Shown: positions 34,159 to 43,791 of the stretch, in pieces
Position numbering within the stretch: the first letter of the stretch is position 1
How the letters are laid out: the number at the start of each line of letters is the position of its first letter
From: Cellulomonas sp. RIT-PI-Y
GTDB lineage: Bacteria > Actinomycetota > Actinomycetes > Actinomycetales > Cellulomonadaceae
Assembly: GCF_025642745.1 (NCBI RefSeq)
Contig: NZ_JANZKP010000019.1
Span: 1 to 58,069 of the forward strand
DNA length: 58,069 nt
Direction of reading: 5' to 3'
Translations under genes and position numbers: made by a program
The notes under the pieces: model-generated
Told to the model about the DNA's origin: nothing
Databases searched by the model: none
Seen by the model: the letters and a program-made list of their open reading frames with translations, nothing else

Positions 34159-35142
34159 TCAGGCCTCCATCTGACGGGTGCGCGGGTCGAGCACGGCGTA
34201 GGCGACGTCGGCCAGGATGTTGGCGACCAGCACCGTGAGCGTGATGATCAGGAACAGGCCCTGCATCAGCGGGTAGTCCTTGGCGGTGGTCGCGTCCAGC
34301 AGCAGCTTGCCGACGCCGGGGTAGCTGAACACCAGCTCCATCACCAGCGTCCCGCCGACGATGAAGCCCAGGGACAGCGCGAAGCTGGACAGCTGCGGCA
34401 GCACCGCGTTCCGGGCCGCGTAGTTCACCAGCACCCGCCGCTGGGACAGCCCCTTGGCCTGCGCCACGGTCACGTAGTCCTCGTCCAGGACGGTCACCAT
34501 CATGTTCCGCATCCCGAGGATCCAGCCGCCGAGCGACGCCAGCACGATGGTCAGTGCGGGCAGGGTGCCGTGCTGGATCACCTGCGCGACGAAGTCGAGG
34601 CTCAGGTGCGGCGCCGAGCCCTTGTCGTAGGCGTGCGAGGCCGGGAACCAGCCGAGCGTGGTGGAGAACAGCGCGATTGCGATCAGGCCCATCCAGAAGT
34701 ACGGCACCGTGGAGAAGAAGGTCGCCACCGGCACCACCAGGTCCGCCTTCGACCCGCGCCGCCAGCCGATGAACGCGCCGATGGACGTGCCGAGGAAGAA
34801 GCTCAGGACGGTGGCGATGCCGACCAGGCCGACCGTCCAGGGCAGCGCGCTGGCGATCACCTCGGTCACCGGCGCGAGCCCCTTGGAGAACGACCGGCCC
34901 AGGTCGCCGTCGAACAGCAGCCCCCAGTAGTCCAGGTACTGCTGGAACACCGACCTGCCGTCGTCCAGCCCGAACAGGGTGCGCAGCGAGTCCGCGGCCT
35001 CCGGGCTGATCCGGCCCTGGTTCTTGGCCAGGTAGGCCGACACCGGGTCGCCCTTGAGCATCCGGGGCAGGAAGAAGTTGATCGTGATCGCCGCCCACGC
35101 GGTGAACAGGTAGAACGCCGCACGGCGCAGGAGGAAGCGCAT
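34159..35142 (-). CDS. ABC-transporter permease, DppB type
   Basis: The 327-residue protein has the DppB/OppB architecture: first helix RRAAFYLFTAWAAITINFFL, a ~60-residue periplasmic segment containing LRTLFGLDDGRSVFQQYLDY, five further helices and the cytoplasmic coupling loop YVTVAQAKGLSQRRVLVNYA. ADVAYAVLDPRTR near the C-terminus is the family end motif. It pairs with the DppC-like subunit to form the membrane channel. The ATG at 35142 follows the ATPase stop by three bases. Confidence 0.93.
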   Translation of the reverse strand: MRFLLRRAAFYLFTAWAAITINFFLPRMLKGDPVSAYLAKNQGRISPEAADSLRTLFGLDDGRSVFQQYLDYWGLLFDGDLGRSFSKGLAPVTEVIASALPWTVGLVGIATVLSFFLGTSIGAFIGWRRGSKADLVVPVATFFSTVPYFWMGLIAIALFSTTLGWFPASHAYDKGSAPHLSLDFVAQVIQHGTLPALTIVLASLGGWILGMRNMMVTVLDEDYVTVAQAKGLSQRRVLVNYAARNAVLPQLSSFALSLGFIVGGTLVMELVFSYPGVGKLLLDATTAKDYPLMQGLFLIITLTVLVANILADVAYAVLDPRTRQMEA

Positions 35143-35145
35143 CGG

Positions 35146-35939
35146 TCAGCCCTCCGTCGTCGTGGTCGAGAAGTGGCGGTCCGGGTCCGGAGACGCGTGG
35201 CGCAGCGCACGGGTGTATTCGTGCTGCGGGCGCAGGATCACGTCGTCGGCGGGACCCTGCTCCACCACGACGCCGTGGTGCAGCACCATGATCCGGTCGC
35301 TGAAGTGACGGGCGGTGGCCAGGTCGTGCGTGATGTAGAGGACGCCCAGGTCCGACTCCCGCTGCAGCTCGGCCAGGAGGTTCAGCACCCCGAGCCGGAT
35401 CGACACGTCCAGCATCGACACCGGCTCGTCCGCGACCAGCAGCCTCGGCCGCGAGGCGAGCGCCCGGGCGATGGCCACCCGCTGCCGCTGGCCACCGGAG
35501 AGCTCGTGCGGCCGCCGGTCGATGACCCCGGCCTCCAGCCGCACCCGGTCCAGCAGGCGGCGTGTCTCCGCCTCGACCTGGTCGGCCGGCACCACGCGGT
35601 CCAGCCGCAGCGGACGCTCGATGTGGTGCCGGATGGTGTGGTACGGGTTCAGCGAGGCGAATGGGTCCTGGAACACCATCCGCACGGTCTGCCGGTAGCG
35701 GCGCAGCCCACGGCCCCGGGTCGGGATCGGGGTGCCGTCCAACAGCACCGTCCCGCTGGTGGCCTTCTCCAGCTGGGTGATGATCTTGGCGATCGTCGAC
35801 TTGCCGGAGCCGGACTGGCCGACCAGCGCGATCGTCTCGCCCGAGGTCAGCGTGAAGTTCACGTCGTCCAGCGCCAGCATGTCGCCGGAGCCACGGACCC
35901 GGTACCGCTTCGTCACGTGCGCGAATTCGAGGGTGGTCA

Positions 35940-35940
<1 letters not shown>
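35146..35940 (-). CDS. ABC-transporter ATPase, DppF type
   Basis: The 264-residue ATPase has Walker A (GQSGSGKSTIAKII), signature (ELSGGQRQRVAIARAL) and Walker B (LLVADEPVSMLD) all intact, and the oligopeptide-type motif MVFQDPFASLNPYHTI. The C-terminal NPxHEYTR-like segment RPQHEYTRALRHASPDPD is typical of DppD/F. It forms a heterodimer with the upstream ATPase. The start is either the ATG at 35940 or a GTG one codon earlier; both overlap the stop of the upstream gene. Confidence 0.92.
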
Positions 35941-36791
<851 letters not shown>

Positions 36792-36815
36792 GTCGTTGTT
36801 CCCCTCTGATGGTGC

Positions 36816-36850
36816 GCGGGTGGTGGCCGCTCGGGACGGCCACCACCCGC
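36816..36850 (-). terminator. Intercistronic hairpin after the dipeptide-type binding-protein gene
   Basis: GCGGGTGGTGGCC at 36816-36828 pairs perfectly (13 bp) with 36838-36850 around a nine-base loop. It begins five bases after the binding-protein stop codon and precedes the DppD-like start. It probably stabilises the upstream mRNA or ends part of the transcripts. Confidence 0.7.
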
Positions 36851-36855
36851 CGGTG

Positions 36856-38517
36856 TCAGTTCGCCGCGGTGAGCTGGGTCAGGATCAGCGCCGCGGTCGG
36901 CTGGGTCGGGTCCGGGTTGGTGTACGGGTCGTCCTCGCTCGGCCAGCCCACGTAGTTGCGGGTGTTGTACTCGGCGATGAACGGCCGCGTGCCGATGCCC
37001 AGCGCCGGCACCTGGTCGACGAAGATCTGCTGCGCGGTGTCCAGCGCCGCCTGGCGGTCCTCGTCGGTGGTGGCGGTGGCGTAGGCGTTCAGCGCGGCGG
37101 TCGCCTCCGGGGAGTCGAAGCGGCCGAAGTTGTAGTCCGCGGCCTCGCCCTCGGCCACCAGCCAGCGACCGTCCATGATGTCGCTGTACAGGTCGTAGGG
37201 GGTGACGCCGGTGTCGGTCCAGTGCAGGATCGCCTGGAAGTCGCCGGTGGTCTTCATGTCCCACCAGGTGTCGGAGTCCGGGGTGTCGATCGTGGTGTCC
37301 ACGCCCAGCTCGGCGGCGGCGTCCGCGATCAGGCTGATCCCGGTGACGTAGTCGCTCCAGCCCTGCGGCACGGAGAGCTCGAAGCTGACGTTCTCCCCGT
37401 CCGGGTCGACCAGCTTGTCCGAGGCCCAGGTGTACCCGGCGTCGGTCAGGATCTCCTTGGCGCCGTCCACGTCGACCGTGTAGTCCTCGCCCTGGAACTC
37501 GTCGGAGATGAAGGCGTCACCGGCCGGCGTCGGCAGACCGGTGACCGAGGTCAGCTCCGGCACGCCGCCCTCCCGGGCGATCTGCTGGTGCTTGGACCGG
37601 TCGACCACCAGGTTCATCGCCTGCCGGAACGCCACGTCGTCGAAGGGCTTGGCGGTGGTGTTCATGAACATCGCGTCGATGCCCAGGCCCGCGGCCGCCC
37701 AGTAGACGTTGGCCTCGTCCTTGGACAGGTACGCCGAGTCCACGTTGGGGATGAACGCCTGCGCCCAGTCCGCGTCGCCGCTGGCCAGGGCCGTGGTGAG
37801 CGCGGTGTTGTCGTTGTAGGACACGTAGTACAGCGTCGGGACCGCCAGCTCGCCGCCCCAGTAGTCGTCCCGGGCGCTGAGCTCGACGCTCTGGGTGCTG
37901 AAGCTGGTCACCGTGTACGGGCCGGTGCCGACCGGGTCCAGGTTCTCGTAGGTGGCCGGGTCGTCGACCGACTCCCAGACGTGCTTCGGGATGATCAGCT
38001 TGTGGATGACCTTGTCCCGCTTGGCGTACATCGAGTTCTCGAAGGTCAGGGTGACGGTGTCGTCCGCCAGCGCGACATCCGTGATGCCCAGTGCCGCGTT
38101 GTCGAGCTCCGGCTTGTCCTGGAGCAGCTGGAAGGTGAACTGGATGTCCTCGGCGGTGAAGTCCTCGCCGTCGCTCCACTGCACGCCGTCGCGGGCGGTG
38201 AGGGCCACCTCGGTGTAGTCGTCGTTCCAGGTGATCTCCTGCGCCAGCCAGGGCGTGGTCTCCTGCGTCGGGTCGACCAGGTTCACGAAGCCGAGCGGCT
38301 CCAGCAGGGCGTTGATGTACCCGAGCTTCATCGCCGAGGCGTCGCCCACGAACGGGTTGTTCGACTCGGTGGCGATGGCACCGTCCGGCTTCGCGATCGT
38401 CAGGGGCGCACCGGAGCCGTCGCCGCCGTCCGAACCGCCGTCACCACCGGTGCCACAGGCCGCCAGCGTCAGGGCCGCCGCCAGGCCCAGCGCGACGACG
38501 GGGATCTTGACCTTCAT
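36856..38517 (-). CDS. Family 5 (DppA/OppA-type) substrate-binding lipoprotein
   Basis: The 553-residue protein has a lipoprotein signal peptide (VVALGLAAALTLAACGTGGD, lipobox LAAC) and a Gly/Asp/Ser-rich linker. SBP_bac_5 features include LNALLEPLGF-like INALLEPLGFVNLV, EITWNDDYTEVALTARDGVQWSDG and GTGPYTVTSF. Many family 5 proteins encoded beside glycoside hydrolases bind cello-, xylo- or manno-oligosaccharides, not peptides; this one is linked to a GH3 enzyme. The ATG at 38517 has AAGGAG six bases upstream. First gene of the five-gene transporter operon. Confidence 0.92.
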   Translation of the reverse strand: MKVKIPVVALGLAAALTLAACGTGGDGGSDGGDGSGAPLTIAKPDGAIATESNNPFVGDASAMKLGYINALLEPLGFVNLVDPTQETTPWLAQEITWNDDYTEVALTARDGVQWSDGEDFTAEDIQFTFQLLQDKPELDNAALGITDVALADDTVTLTFENSMYAKRDKVIHKLIIPKHVWESVDDPATYENLDPVGTGPYTVTSFSTQSVELSARDDYWGGELAVPTLYYVSYNDNTALTTALASGDADWAQAFIPNVDSAYLSKDEANVYWAAAGLGIDAMFMNTTAKPFDDVAFRQAMNLVVDRSKHQQIAREGGVPELTSVTGLPTPAGDAFISDEFQGEDYTVDVDGAKEILTDAGYTWASDKLVDPDGENVSFELSVPQGWSDYVTGISLIADAAAELGVDTTIDTPDSDTWWDMKTTGDFQAILHWTDTGVTPYDLYSDIMDGRWLVAEGEAADYNFGRFDSPEATAALNAYATATTDEDRQAALDTAQQIFVDQVPALGIGTRPFIAEYNTRNYVGWPSEDDPYTNPDPTQPTAALILTQLTAAN

Positions 38518-38626
38518 CGGTTTCTCCTTCGAAACGGGATGTCCCAGGTGGGGGCCACGCCGCCCACCGGTGAGGTCAGGGCTTCCTCGCCCGTCCAGCG
38601 TCGTCGGCGACGTGATGGGCGGAAGG

Positions 38627-38644
38627 TTACTACACTGTCAGTAA
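38627..38644. promoter_or_regulatory. Candidate TetR operator in the divergent promoter region
   Basis: TTACTACACTGTCAGTAA has five-base inverted arms (TTACT/AGTAA), with a nested ACTG-T-CAGT. It lies between the divergent transporter operon and the TetR gene, in the only AT-rich patch of that 224-bp spacer, and includes a TACACT -10-like box. A second TACACT at about 38682 could be the regulator's own -10 box. The rest of the spacer holds no other clear signal. Confidence 0.5.
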
Positions 38645-38741
38645 GTCGATGGGTCACGGGATGGTCACGATCGACCGGCCCCTACACTCACTGCCGGGTC
38701 GCGCAGCAGACCCCTCATCAGCACGGCGGGAAGGCACGACG

Positions 38742-39398
38742 ATGAGCGCCCCCAAGCGCACGCCCAAGGCGCGGCCGGAGACGGTCGAGCGCCGCAAGGA
38801 GATCCTGCGTGCCGCGATGTCGACCTTCGGGTCCAAGGGCTACAAGAACGGGCCGCTGACCGAGATCGCCGAGCAGGTCGACATGACCCACGCCGGGATC
38901 CTGCACCACTTCGGGTCCAAGGATCAGCTGCTGCTGGAGGTGCTCAAGTACCGCGACAGCTCCGACGTCGAGGACTTCGCCGGGCAGCGCATCCCGAACG
39001 GCGTCGAGCTGTTCCGGCACCTGATCCGCACGGCGTTCGCCAACGAGCGTCGGCCCGGCATCGTGCAGGCCTACGCCGTCCTCTCCGCAGAATCGGTCAC
39101 CGACGACCACCCGGCCCGCGACTACTTCCAGGAGCGGTACCGCACGCTGCGCCAGGAGATCCGGGAGGCCTTCGAGCTGATCTGCCGCGAGCGCGGGATC
39201 GACCAGCCCGCCACCGTGGACCGGGCCGCCGCCGCGATCCTCGCGGTGATGGACGGACTGCAGGTGCAGTGGCTGCTGGACCCGGAGAACGTGGAGCTGG
39301 CGGAGGCGTCGGCGTTCGCGATCGAGGCGGTGGTGGCCGCGGTGCTCGGCGTAGGTGCCGGGGCAGAGATTCGCGGCGGGGACACTCAACACGCCTGA
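38742..39398 (+). CDS. TetR-family transcriptional regulator
   Basis: The 218-residue protein has the TetR N-terminal HTH (RRKEILRAAMSTFGSKGYKN, then TEIAEQVDMTHAGILHHFGSKDQLL, residues ~15-65) and a helical ligand domain with the YDR_TetR_C-like FQERYRTLRQEIREAFELI. It is divergent from the oligosaccharide transporter operon and probably represses it together with the GH3 gene. The inducer would be a small sugar, by inference from the neighbours. The ATG at 38742 with GGGAAGG upstream is preferred to earlier in-frame starts, because the HTH begins soon after it. Confidence 0.9.
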   Translation: MSAPKRTPKARPETVERRKEILRAAMSTFGSKGYKNGPLTEIAEQVDMTHAGILHHFGSKDQLLLEVLKYRDSSDVEDFAGQRIPNGVELFRHLIRTAFANERRPGIVQAYAVLSAESVTDDHPARDYFQERYRTLRQEIREAFELICRERGIDQPATVDRAAAAILAVMDGLQVQWLLDPENVELAEASAFAIEAVVAAVLGVGAGAEIRGGDTQHA

Positions 39399-39512
39399 AC
39401 CGAGCACTCAAGAGCGCGCACTGGGTATACAGCCGGCTCGAACCGAACCGGAAGCGTGGGTGGGGACCTGTTCCCGCGCTGTGTGGGACGGGACGACGAA
39501 GGAGTCGACCTC

Positions 39513-40574
39513 ATGCGCACCGCACTACGCGTCCTGATAGGCGCGAGCACCGCCACCGTCATGGCTCTCACCGGGGTCGGGGTGGCCGACGCGACCCCGC
39601 CCACGGTCCGCACCGCCTCGACCGTCACTCCGAACAGCGACGTCGTGCAGATCGTCGAGTCGATCGCGGACATCGAGACCTCGCTGAACAGCATCGGGCT
39701 GTCGATCGAGGACTTCGCCGGGATCGAGGCGCGGGACCCGGCGTTCCTCGCTGATCTGAGGAACGAGCTCGACGCACGAACCACCGCACCGACCGCGACC
39801 TTCCAGGCGGCGGCGTTCTCGACCATGACGGTCGGCCGCAAGGACCTCCAGCCACAGTGGCTCGCCTACGCCGCGGCCGTCGCGCAGACCAACGCGGCAC
39901 GCGACCCCGACGCCCGGGACATCGGCTCCGAGACCGCCTACATGTATCTGTCGCACTACGTGGACCTGAAGTCCGGTGTCGACCCCACCACACTGGCGGT
40001 GGACGCACTGTCCAACCGCTCGGACTACTACTCGGCCTGGATCACCGACGACGACCGGATGGTCTACGACAGCTTCCTGCGGATCAGTCGGTACACGCGG
40101 ATGGCCGACGACCTGCGGCAAGCCGGGACCGCGCTCGTCGGGCTGGCCGAGTCAGGCTCCGCCGTGCTCAGCGACGTGCGACAAGGCGTCAGCGACGGCG
40201 CCGCACGAGTCCGTGTCGGCGTCTCAGGTGCGAACCTGGCGTCCTCCGGCGACGCGCTCGCGACGACCGTGCCCCGCACGATCCGCCTCTTCAACAATGC
40301 GGACGACCCCGCTGCGCTGATCGATGCGGTCGAATCGAATATCGCGCAGGAGACCGATCAAGCCCTCGCGGAGGCGGCGAGCGACATCGTGTTGACGGTC
40401 GCCTTCCTCGTCGCCGGCGGAGCGGGTGGCTTCCTGTTGCCGGCAGCGATCGCCGTGCTGTCGGTCGACGCAGCCATGATCAAGGACATGATCGACGGCG
40501 CGGCGATCGCGGGCCTGCGCTACACGATCAACGGCCGCTACTCCGGACGCATGATGCGGTACTACGGCTGGTGA
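39513..40574 (+). CDS. Secreted protein of unknown function with a hydrophobic C-terminal segment
   Basis: The 353-residue protein has a signal peptide (LRVLIGASTATVMALTGVGV, cleavage after ADA near residue 27) and a long, helix-rich middle that starts with DVVQIVESIADIETSLNSIG. Near residue 300 it has a hydrophobic stretch VLTVAFLVAGGAGGFLLPAA followed by IAVLSVDAAMIKDMIDGAAI. The end RYTINGRYSGRMMRYYGW is basic and aromatic. No family is recognised. The ATG at 39513 has GAAGGAG eight bases upstream. The stop overlaps the start of a four-helix membrane-protein gene in a GTGA junction, the same arrangement as the pair at 14.5-15.9 kb. Confidence 0.7.
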   Translation: MRTALRVLIGASTATVMALTGVGVADATPPTVRTASTVTPNSDVVQIVESIADIETSLNSIGLSIEDFAGIEARDPAFLADLRNELDARTTAPTATFQAAAFSTMTVGRKDLQPQWLAYAAAVAQTNAARDPDARDIGSETAYMYLSHYVDLKSGVDPTTLAVDALSNRSDYYSAWITDDDRMVYDSFLRISRYTRMADDLRQAGTALVGLAESGSAVLSDVRQGVSDGAARVRVGVSGANLASSGDALATTVPRTIRLFNNADDPAALIDAVESNIAQETDQALAEAASDIVLTVAFLVAGGAGGFLLPAAIAVLSVDAAMIKDMIDGAAIAGLRYTINGRYSGRMMRYYGW

Positions 40575-41176
40575 GAAGCAGACGAGTCGGCCGGGTCGCA
40601 GTCCCCGGGGGCGTCGACCCGGCCGTCTCCACCCTCTTGCGGGCCGAGGACAGGTGGGCGCGGGGGCGACGGCTGATCGACCTTCTCCGAACGGCGGTCG
40701 GCCTTCTCGGGTTCGCGAATGCCGTCGTGTTCGCCATGCTCGTCCCGTCGGGTCGACAGACCTTGCTGGAGTCTTGGCCCGGGCGCATTGCCCAGGCCAT
40801 CGTGGTGTGCTCGTTCGTCATCACGTACTCCGGGCTCAGGCGATGGCTGTCCGGTAGCCGAGGATGGGTCGAATCTCTCGCGGCCACCCTCTGCGCAGTC
40901 GGCCTGCTCCTGACCAGCGGCCTGCTCAGTGCTGCGGCCATGCACTGGGCGTTCGACTCCATGCAGTTCTCCACGCACTACGTGATGGCGCCCTCCCAGG
41001 GCACGTACGCCGAACACCACCACCAGGTCGTGCACCGCCTCGTCGTGTACGAGGCGGTGGGCTCGGCGGTGCTCGTCATCGACGCGATCGCCGACACCTG
41101 TGGCCGACGCTTGATCACGGCACGCGACGACGCGATCGAGCGCGCCCGCCGATCACTCGTGCGCGGCCTCCCTTAG
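40571..41176 (+). CDS. Four-helix membrane protein, unknown function
   Basis: The 201-residue protein has four hydrophobic segments: RTAVGLLGFANAVVFAMLV, IAQAIVVCSFVITYSGL, ATLCAVGLLLTSGLLSAAA and YEAVGSAVLVIDAIAD. A histidine-rich loop (YAEHHHQVVHR) lies between helices three and four. The start is the GTG at 40571, coupled to the secreted-protein gene. No family is recognised. Pairing suggests it anchors, exports or protects against the secreted partner. The gene converges on an unrelated small gene with a six-base gap. Confidence 0.65.
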   Translation: MRSRRVGRVAVPGGVDPAVSTLLRAEDRWARGRRLIDLLRTAVGLLGFANAVVFAMLVPSGRQTLLESWPGRIAQAIVVCSFVITYSGLRRWLSGSRGWVESLAATLCAVGLLLTSGLLSAAAMHWAFDSMQFSTHYVMAPSQGTYAEHHHQVVHRLVVYEAVGSAVLVIDAIADTCGRRLITARDDAIERARRSLVRGLP

Positions 41177-41182
41177 AGCCCG

Positions 41183-41566
41183 CTACGACCCCGCCCAGTC
41201 GATCGTGAACCGCCGCGGATCGAACGTCACCGCCCACACCGCCAGCCGCTCCCCCGCCGAGACCACCCGCGGCGCGACCTCGGTGTGCGACACCCGCACC
41301 GGAGCATGGCCGGGCACGTCCAGCAGCAGCACGAATGCCGTCCGTGCCGACCCGTCCCCGGTCACGGGCAGCACCTGCGCGGACTCCACCAGCGCAGTGC
41401 CTGCAACCCCGTTCTCGGGCCCCACCACGCCGCTGACCAGCGCGTCATGGTAGGCCCGGGCGTCCTCGGTGGCCCGGGCTGCGGTCGCCAACGCGTCGCC
41501 GAGCGACGGCCGCGGCTGGGCACGACTCCACCGGACCAGGCCCACCAGGTCGCGCAGCGCGCCCAT
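41183..41566 (-). CDS. Conserved-looking small protein of unknown function (127 aa)
   Basis: No signal peptide or membrane helix is visible. The N-terminal half is helical (GALRDLVGLVRWSRAQPRPS, then ALATAARATEDARAYHDALV). The C-terminal half looks like a small beta sandwich (TAFVLLLDVPGHAPVRVSHT, then LAVWAVTFDPRRFTIDW). I recognise no family. It starts two bases after the stop of the upstream 153-residue gene, so the two form an operon. Codon use and GC match core genes. Confidence 0.65.
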   Translation of the reverse strand: MGALRDLVGLVRWSRAQPRPSLGDALATAARATEDARAYHDALVSGVVGPENGVAGTALVESAQVLPVTGDGSARTAFVLLLDVPGHAPVRVSHTEVAPRVVSAGERLAVWAVTFDPRRFTIDWAGS

Positions 41567-41568
41567 GG

Positions 41569-42030
41569 TCAGGCGCGACCCTCGCGAGCGATCCGGCCCA
41601 TCTCCCGGCCGACGGCGGGGTTGGTCTGCGCGCGGGCGGCGAACTCCTCGGTGGCGGCGGTCCAGTCGGCACCGGAGATGCCGAGCCCGGCGGCCAGGCC
41701 GGCCAGCGCGGCGGGGTCGTAGCCGACGGCCTGGGACTGGGCGATCACGGTGGCGTACTGCTGCCAGGTCACCCCGTTGGCGGCGGGGGCGAACGCGGCC
41801 TCGTCCGCGCTGCCGCCGGTGTTGCGGAAGTCCGCCTCGGCCTGGGTGGGGACCGGCTGGGCCATCGCCTGGGCGATCAGGGCCTGCTGCTCGGCGGCGC
41901 TCATCCCGGCAACGCCCGGCACGTTTGGCGCGCCGGAGGCGGCACGGGCGGCCGCGACGTCGGCATCGGCATTCCGGGAGGCCTGCTGGGCATTGCTCGC
42001 TGCGCCCTTGATCCGGTCGAAGAGGCCCAT
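41569..42030 (-). CDS. Small helical protein of unknown function (153 aa)
   Basis: The protein starts MGLFDRIKGAASNAQQASRN, a short amphipathic stretch that might touch the membrane, and continues with alanine-rich helices (MSAAEQQALIAQAMAQPVPT and VTWQQYATVIAQSQAVGYDP). No domain is recognised with confidence. The C-terminal ~50 residues recall small uncharacterised actinobacterial helical domains. The ATG at 42030 has GGAG six bases upstream. It is divergent from the PP2C phosphatase gene and co-directional with the 127-residue protein. Confidence 0.65.
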   Translation of the reverse strand: MGLFDRIKGAASNAQQASRNADADVAAARAASGAPNVPGVAGMSAAEQQALIAQAMAQPVPTQAEADFRNTGGSADEAAFAPAANGVTWQQYATVIAQSQAVGYDPAALAGLAAGLGISGADWTAATEEFAARAQTNPAVGREMGRIAREGRA

Positions 42031-42171
42031 CACGTGCTCCGTCTCATCTCGGTGATATGTCCGGTGACGTGCCTATCAAGCCGCAGGTCAGGGATCAAGT
42101 CGTCCGCCTGCGTCCGCACCGGGGTGCCACCCCACTTGCCCCGCCCCCGTTCCGCCGAGCACGATCGACCA

Positions 42172-42987
42172 ATGCCGGTCACCCTCCACACCGCGCTCCG
42201 CTCCGAGACAGGTCCACACCGCGCCGACAATCAGGATTCGGTCGGTGCCTCGCTCGACTACGCCCTGGTCGCGGACGGTGTCGGCGGGAACGTCGGGGGC
42301 AACGTCGCCTCCTGGACCTTCACGCACCGCGTGATGTCCGCCCTGGCCGCCCGCCCCGCCCACCGGTTCACCGCCGACGAGCTCGCCGAGCTGATCGCGA
42401 CCGCCAACGCGGAGATCGGGCACCGGATCCGCCGCGAGCCGGCGCTCGACGGGATGTCCACCACGGTCACCGCGCTGTTCGGCGGCGAGGAGTCGGTCCG
42501 GGTCGGCCACCTGGGCGACTCGCGCGCCTACCTGGTCCGCGACGGCGCCGGCTACCGGGTGACCCGGGACGACTCGTACGTGCAGATGCTGGTCGACTCC
42601 GGCGCCGTCGACCCCGCCGACGCCCGCACCCATCCGCTGCGCAACGTGATCATGCGGTCGTTGTCCGGCCACGTCGAGGACACCGCCGACCTGCCGGTGC
42701 TGGACGTCCCCGCCCAGGACGGCGACCGGTGGCTGGTCACCTCCGACGGTCTGACCGATTACGTGGACGAGGATCGGATCATCGGCATCCTGGCCGCCAC
42801 CGCCGACCGGGAGGCGGCCGCCGACGCCCTGCTGGCCGCCGCCCTCGCCGCCGACTCCCGGGACAACATCAGCCTGGCGGTGGCCGACGTCGAGCTCACG
42901 GACGTGGACGGCGCGGAGCGGCCGTACCGGTTCCTCGGGGCGGCGGCCGGGGACGACCTGGGGGCCGTGGTCGACCTGTCGCGCTGA
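42172..42987 (+). CDS. PP2C-family protein serine/threonine phosphatase
   Basis: The 271-residue phosphatase has all PP2C motifs: GPHRADNQDSVGA, YALVADGVGGNVGG, GMSTTVTALF, GHLGDSRAYLV, the flap region DPADARTHPLRNVIMRSLSG, RWLVTSDGLTDYV and SRDNISLAVADV. The Asp residues of motifs 2, 8 and 11 that bind Mn/Mg are present. It has no membrane segment, so it is cytoplasmic. Actinobacterial PP2C enzymes usually counter a Ser/Thr kinase encoded nearby; none is in the window. The ATG at 42172 lacks a ribosome-binding site; CACGAT six bases upstream may be a weak -10 box. Confidence 0.93.
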   Translation: MPVTLHTALRSETGPHRADNQDSVGASLDYALVADGVGGNVGGNVASWTFTHRVMSALAARPAHRFTADELAELIATANAEIGHRIRREPALDGMSTTVTALFGGEESVRVGHLGDSRAYLVRDGAGYRVTRDDSYVQMLVDSGAVDPADARTHPLRNVIMRSLSGHVEDTADLPVLDVPAQDGDRWLVTSDGLTDYVDEDRIIGILAATADREAAADALLAAALAADSRDNISLAVADVELTDVDGAERPYRFLGAAAGDDLGAVVDLSR

Positions 42988-42989
42988 CG

Positions 42990-43757
42990 TCAGCGGGTGA
43001 GCCACCCGCCGTCCACCGCGAGGATCGACCCGTGCACGTAGGCGGCGGCCGGCGAGGCCAGGTAGACCGCGGCACCCTGCAGGTCCTCCGGGGTGCCCCA
43101 TCTGCCCGCCGGGATGCGCGCCAGGATCTCCGCGGAGCGGTCCTCCTGCGCCCGCAGCTGCGCGGTGTTGTCGGTGGCGAAGTAGCCCGGGGCGATGGCG
43201 TTGACGTTGATGCCGAGGCCGGACCACTCACTCGCCAAGGCCCGGGTGAGCCCGGCGACCGCGCTCTTGGCCGCCGTGTACGACGGGACGATCTTGCCGC
43301 CCTGGAAGGAGAGCATGGAGGCGATGTTGAGGATCTTGCCGCCCTCGCCCTGCTCGACCAGGACCCGCGCCACCGCCTGCGACAGGTAGAACACCGTCGA
43401 CAGGTTGAGGTCGATCACGTCGTCCCAGTTCTCCGCGGAGAACTCCAGGGCGGGCTCGCGCCGGATGATGCCGGCGTTGTTCACCAGGATGTCGAGCCGG
43501 CCGGCCCGGTCCACCACGTCGGCGACCAGGGCCGCGAGGTCGGCCGGGCCGGCGGCCAGCAGGTCGGTGGTGATCTCCCAGGCCCGCCGACCGGTGGCCT
43601 CGATGGCCGCGAGCGCCTCCGGTGCGGGCCGCCGGTCGACGATGACGACATCCGCGCCCGCCTCGGCGAACGCCGTGCTGAAGCCCAGGCCGAGTCCGCG
43701 GCCGCCGCCGGTGACCAGCGCGACCTTCCCGTCCAGGCGGAACTGATCGAGGATCAT
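42990..43757 (-). CDS. kduD: 2-dehydro-3-deoxy-D-gluconate 5-dehydrogenase
   Basis: KduD reduces 3-deoxy-D-glycero-2,5-hexodiulosonate to 2-keto-3-deoxygluconate with NAD(P)H. The 255-residue SDR has the cofactor motif VALVTGGGRGLGLGFSTAFA, NNAG in DILVNNAGIIRRE, the catalytic Ser in NIASMLSFQGGKIVPSYTAAK (with Tyr and Lys), and GWLTR at the end. The NIASMLSFQGG stretch is characteristic of KduD within the SDRs. The ATG at 43757 has AAGGA nine bases upstream. It is the last gene of the uronate operon, 34 bases after kduI. Confidence 0.92.
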   Translation of the reverse strand: MILDQFRLDGKVALVTGGGRGLGLGFSTAFAEAGADVVIVDRRPAPEALAAIEATGRRAWEITTDLLAAGPADLAALVADVVDRAGRLDILVNNAGIIRREPALEFSAENWDDVIDLNLSTVFYLSQAVARVLVEQGEGGKILNIASMLSFQGGKIVPSYTAAKSAVAGLTRALASEWSGLGINVNAIAPGYFATDNTAQLRAQEDRSAEILARIPAGRWGTPEDLQGAAVYLASPAAAYVHGSILAVDGGWLTR

Positions 43758-43791
43758 CGTGCACGGTCCTTCCGGTGGTGGTGGATCGGGT

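Noticed and set aside
36856..38517. Peptide-specific binding protein
   Set aside because: The family assignment (type 5) fits, but linkage to a GH3 glucosidase and the TetR regulator makes an oligosaccharide ligand more likely. I did not give a dpp gene symbol for this reason.
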